In this document: positions 6,379 to 8,409 of the stretch, one piece after another
Layout: each line of letters starts with the position of its first letter
How positions within the stretch are numbered: the first letter of the stretch is position 1
Assembly (NCBI GenBank): GCA_964482585.1
Contig: CAYZYO010000099.1
Span: forward strand, 1-8,409
DNA: 8,409 nucleotides
Source of the DNA: CAYZYO01 sp964482585
GTDB taxonomy: Bacteria > Bacillota > Syntrophomonadia > Syntrophomonadales > Syntrophomonadaceae
Direction: 5' to 3'
Position numbers and translations under genes: made by a program
Notes under the pieces: generated by a model
Database searches by the model: none
What the model saw: the letters and a program-made list of their open reading frames with translations, nothing else
Told to the model about the DNA's origin: nothing

Positions 6379-7263
6379 ATGAAGCCGGAAAATGCAGTTT
6401 ATTTTATTCGTGAGGCTTTGAGTTCCCTGTCTAGAAATCGATTATTAAGTATTGCTACAGTTTCGACTATCGCTATTTGTATTTTAATACTGGGAATGGC
6501 CGTATTAATGACCTTGAATGCAGGTAATTTTGTTAATCGACTGGAGTCTGATATAGAGATAATTGCTTTTTTGGATAATGAACTCGCCGGATCTAAACTA
6601 GATCAAATTAAACGCCAGGTTGAAAAAATGGATCAGGTGGAATCGATTACATTTATATCAAAAGATGAAGCCTTACAAAGACTTAATGAAAAGCTGGCAG
6701 GAAAAGAGTACGATTTAAGTTCTACTTTAGGGAAGAATCCATTACCTGATACCTATGAGATAAAGGTTTGTGATCCGCATGAGGTGTCTGATATAGCAGT
6801 TGAAGTTGCAAAAATAGAAGGTATATATAAAGTTAATTACGGGCATGGAGTGGTTGAAAAACTATTTGAGGTTACCAAATGGGTAAGGATAATAGGTTTA
6901 ATATTTATACTTTTACTGGCATTTGGAGCGGTTTTCTTAATAGCTACTACCATTAGGTTGTCTGTTTTTGCGAGGCACAAGGAGATCTATCTGATGAAAT
7001 TAATTGGCGCAACTAATTGGTTTATTCGATGGCCGTTTATTATTGAAGGGATTTTGCTCGGGACTCTGGGGGCCTTAATCTCACTAATAATACTTGCTGT
7101 TGGGTACGGATCTTTGATTAATGAACTACAAATACTGTACTTTTTCCCGTTAATAACGAGCAGCGGAATTCTGGTAAAGCTCTATATAGGTTTGCTGCTA
7201 ACCGGGTCAGTATTAGGAATATTAGGAACAGCTATTTCATTGAATAGATTCTTAGAAATATAA
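6379..7263 (+). CDS. ftsX: Cell division protein FtsX (ABC permease-like)
   Basis: FtsX is the membrane partner of FtsE and carries the extracellular domain that binds a peptidoglycan hydrolase or its activator. The 294-residue product shows the family layout. A cytoplasmic amphipathic N-terminus (MKPENAVYFIREALSSLSRN) is followed by TM1 at about 22-46, an extracellular domain at about 47-167, then three more hydrophobic segments near 170-192, 218-243 and 262-288. The extracellular domain includes IEIIAFLDNE, VESITFISKDEAL and the NPLPDTYEIKV segment typical of FtsX. The cytoplasmic loop RHKEIYLMKLIGATNWFIRWPF is the conserved region thought to couple to FtsE. Start is ATG 6379, 2 nt after the ftsE TAA, with GGTGGGAG (6362-6369) as ribosome binding site inside the end of ftsE. 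It is followed after 75 nt by a secreted M23-domain protein, its probable effector. Confidence 0.97.
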   Translation: MKPENAVYFIREALSSLSRNRLLSIATVSTIAICILILGMAVLMTLNAGNFVNRLESDIEIIAFLDNELAGSKLDQIKRQVEKMDQVESITFISKDEALQRLNEKLAGKEYDLSSTLGKNPLPDTYEIKVCDPHEVSDIAVEVAKIEGIYKVNYGHGVVEKLFEVTKWVRIIGLIFILLLAFGAVFLIATTIRLSVFARHKEIYLMKLIGATNWFIRWPFIIEGILLGTLGALISLIILAVGYGSLINELQILYFFPLITSSGILVKLYIGLLLTGSVLGILGTAISLNRFLEI

Positions 7264-7323
7264 CGGTAGTTTTATATAGTTAAAATCCCGAGATGCATTT
7301 CGAGTAACAAAAAGGGGAACCGG

Positions 7324-7341
7324 AGGAGGGGATGGATTTTG
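7324..7341 (+). promoter_or_regulatory. Ribosome binding site and TTG start of the M23 protein
   Basis: AGGAGG (7324-7329), inside the longer purine run GGAGGAGGGG (7322-7331), sits 9 nt before TTG 7339. That is the only plausible start giving an intact signal peptide in this frame. An ATG at 7332 is in another frame and ends after seven codons (MDFAKQF). Confidence 0.75.
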
Positions 7342-8409
7342 CGAAACAATTTTAAGAAGCTAAGTGCTTTATTTATTGTCATAGTTTTTCTAATTGGGAT
7401 CATCTTACCTGTTTATGCTGATGAATTAGAAGAACAGCAGCGAAAACTGCAGGATGTCAGCCGGCAGATAAACCAGCAACAGAAAAAAATTAATCAAGTA
7501 AAAAATGAAGAGAATACAATACTAGGTCAGCTGCAGAGACTGGAACAGAGTATAAGTGAGGCAGAAAGTGAAATTGAGGCACTTGCTGCTAGAATAGATT
7601 TTCTGCAAGAAAGTATCAGTCAAAATGAAAAAGAAATTAAAGAGCTAGAAGAGGAGCTGGCTTATCAAACAGGGATATTAAGTGAACGATTGGTCTTTAT
7701 CTATGAAAAGGGTGATGTTTCTTACCTGGAAGTACTGCTTTCCTCAATTGATATCAAAGACTTTCTTATCCGCTATGATATGCTCAGTATTATTGTAAAT
7801 CAGGATATGGAATTAATAGAGATAATAAATAAGAAAAAAGAGGAGTTAGATAACCGCAAAAAAGAACTCGAATCCCAAAAAAAAGAACTTGAAAAGATCC
7901 AGGAGAGTCAGGTGAGCAAAAAGGCGGAATTAGATTCCCAGCTTAAGCAGAGAGAGGACATGCTTTCAAGCACCCGGCAGGAAAGGGATACATATGAAAG
8001 AGCAGTGAAAGAACTAGAAAAAACATCCCGGGAATTGGAAAGTATGATCAGGAATATCCAGACTGGCGGCAGTAATGAACAGCTGGGTTCCGGGATATAT
8101 ACCTGGCCTACTCCAGGTTATAGCAGGATATCATCGAATTATGGCATGAGATGGCACCCCATATTAAAGGAAAACAGAATGCATACCGGGGTTGATATAG
8201 CTGCACCGATGGGGGCAAAAATAGTAGCAGCCGATAGTGGTACAGTTATCTTTGCAGGATGGAGTGGAGGCTATGGGCAGGTTATTATAATTGATCATGG
8301 GGGTGGAATATCTACTCTTTATGCTCATCAATCAACTCTACTTGCGGGGAAAGGAACAGCCGTTGCTAAAGGGCAGCAGATAGGGAAAGTAGGGTCTACT
8401 GGATGGAGT
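7339..8409 (+). CDS. Secreted coiled-coil M23/LytM peptidoglycan hydrolase, EnvC-like (3' partial)
   Basis: The frame is open from TTG 7339 to the window end, 357 codons, with no stop. The N-terminus MRNNFKKLSALFIVIVFL... is a signal peptide: a basic start, a hydrophobic core to about residue 25, and likely cleavage after VYA at 27. Residues ~28-245 are rich in E, K and Q with heptad-like spacing, a long coiled coil typical of EnvC-type proteins that dock on FtsX. From about 253 (GIYTWPTPGYSRISSNYGMR) an M23/LytM domain begins, with the zinc-site motif HTGVD (H282, D286) and LYAH (H330). The last motif, usually HLHF, lies beyond the edge, just past GSTGWS. Since HxxxD is intact, this protein may cut peptidoglycan itself, unlike E. 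coli EnvC, whose degenerate site only activates amidases. Its position after ftsEX supports control by that complex. This link is inferred from position and family knowledge. Confidence 0.93.
   Translation, partial: MRNNFKKLSALFIVIVFLIGIILPVYADELEEQQRKLQDVSRQINQQQKKINQVKNEENTILGQLQRLEQSISEAESEIEALAARIDFLQESISQNEKEIKELEEELAYQTGILSERLVFIYEKGDVSYLEVLLSSIDIKDFLIRYDMLSIIVNQDMELIEIINKKKEELDNRKKELESQKKELEKIQESQVSKKAELDSQLKQREDMLSSTRQERDTYERAVKELEKTSRELESMIRNIQTGGSNEQLGSGIYTWPTPGYSRISSNYGMRWHPILKENRMHTGVDIAAPMGAKIVAADSGTVIFAGWSGGYGQVIIIDHGGGISTLYAHQSTLLAGKGTAVAKGQQIGKVGSTGWS

Noticed and set aside
7288..7304. Near-palindrome CGAGATGCATTTCG between ftsX and the M23 gene
   Set aside because: Only a short stem with a wobble pair and no T-tract; too weak to call a terminator or operator.

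Overview
The window is a low-GC, AT-rich stretch of bacterial chromosome with densely packed genes, all on the + strand. Shine-Dalgarno sites are strong, several starts are GTG or TTG, and the order secA - prfB - ... - ftsE - ftsX matches the conserved Bacillota locus seen, for example, in Bacillus subtilis. Together with a transketolase encoded as two separate subunit genes, this points to a Clostridia-like or related Bacillota bacterium. I cannot name a genus.

Layout: (1) 2-2350, secA, missing about the first 50-60 codons; (2) 2471-3581, prfB (release factor 2), a single gene read through a programmed +1 frameshift at an in-frame TGA (2540-2542); (3) 3628-4455 and 4690-5625, the N- and C-terminal subunits of a split transketolase; (4) 4455-4596, a compact cluster of non-coding repeats between those two subunit genes: five tandem 8-mers, a REPIN-like pair of inverted palindromes, and a degenerate 11-nt repeat; (5) 5655-5681, a rho-independent terminator ending only 5 nt before the ftsE ribosome binding site; (6) 5699-6376 ftsE and 6379-7263 ftsX; (7) 7339 to the window end, a secreted coiled-coil plus M23/LytM peptidoglycan hydrolase of the EnvC type, cut by the window edge.

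Functionally there are three modules: protein export and translation termination (SecA, RF2); non-oxidative pentose phosphate metabolism (the two halves must assemble to form the TPP active site); and a divisome or cell-wall module in which the FtsE ATPase and FtsX membrane protein are expected to control the extracellular M23 protein encoded next to them.

No CRISPR array, tRNA, rRNA, transposase gene or phage gene was seen. The genes are ordinary. The most unusual parts are the repeat cluster splitting the transketolase operon, the unusually spaced stimulator at the prfB frameshift, and the terminator jammed against ftsE. I did not find evidence of a wholly new system.
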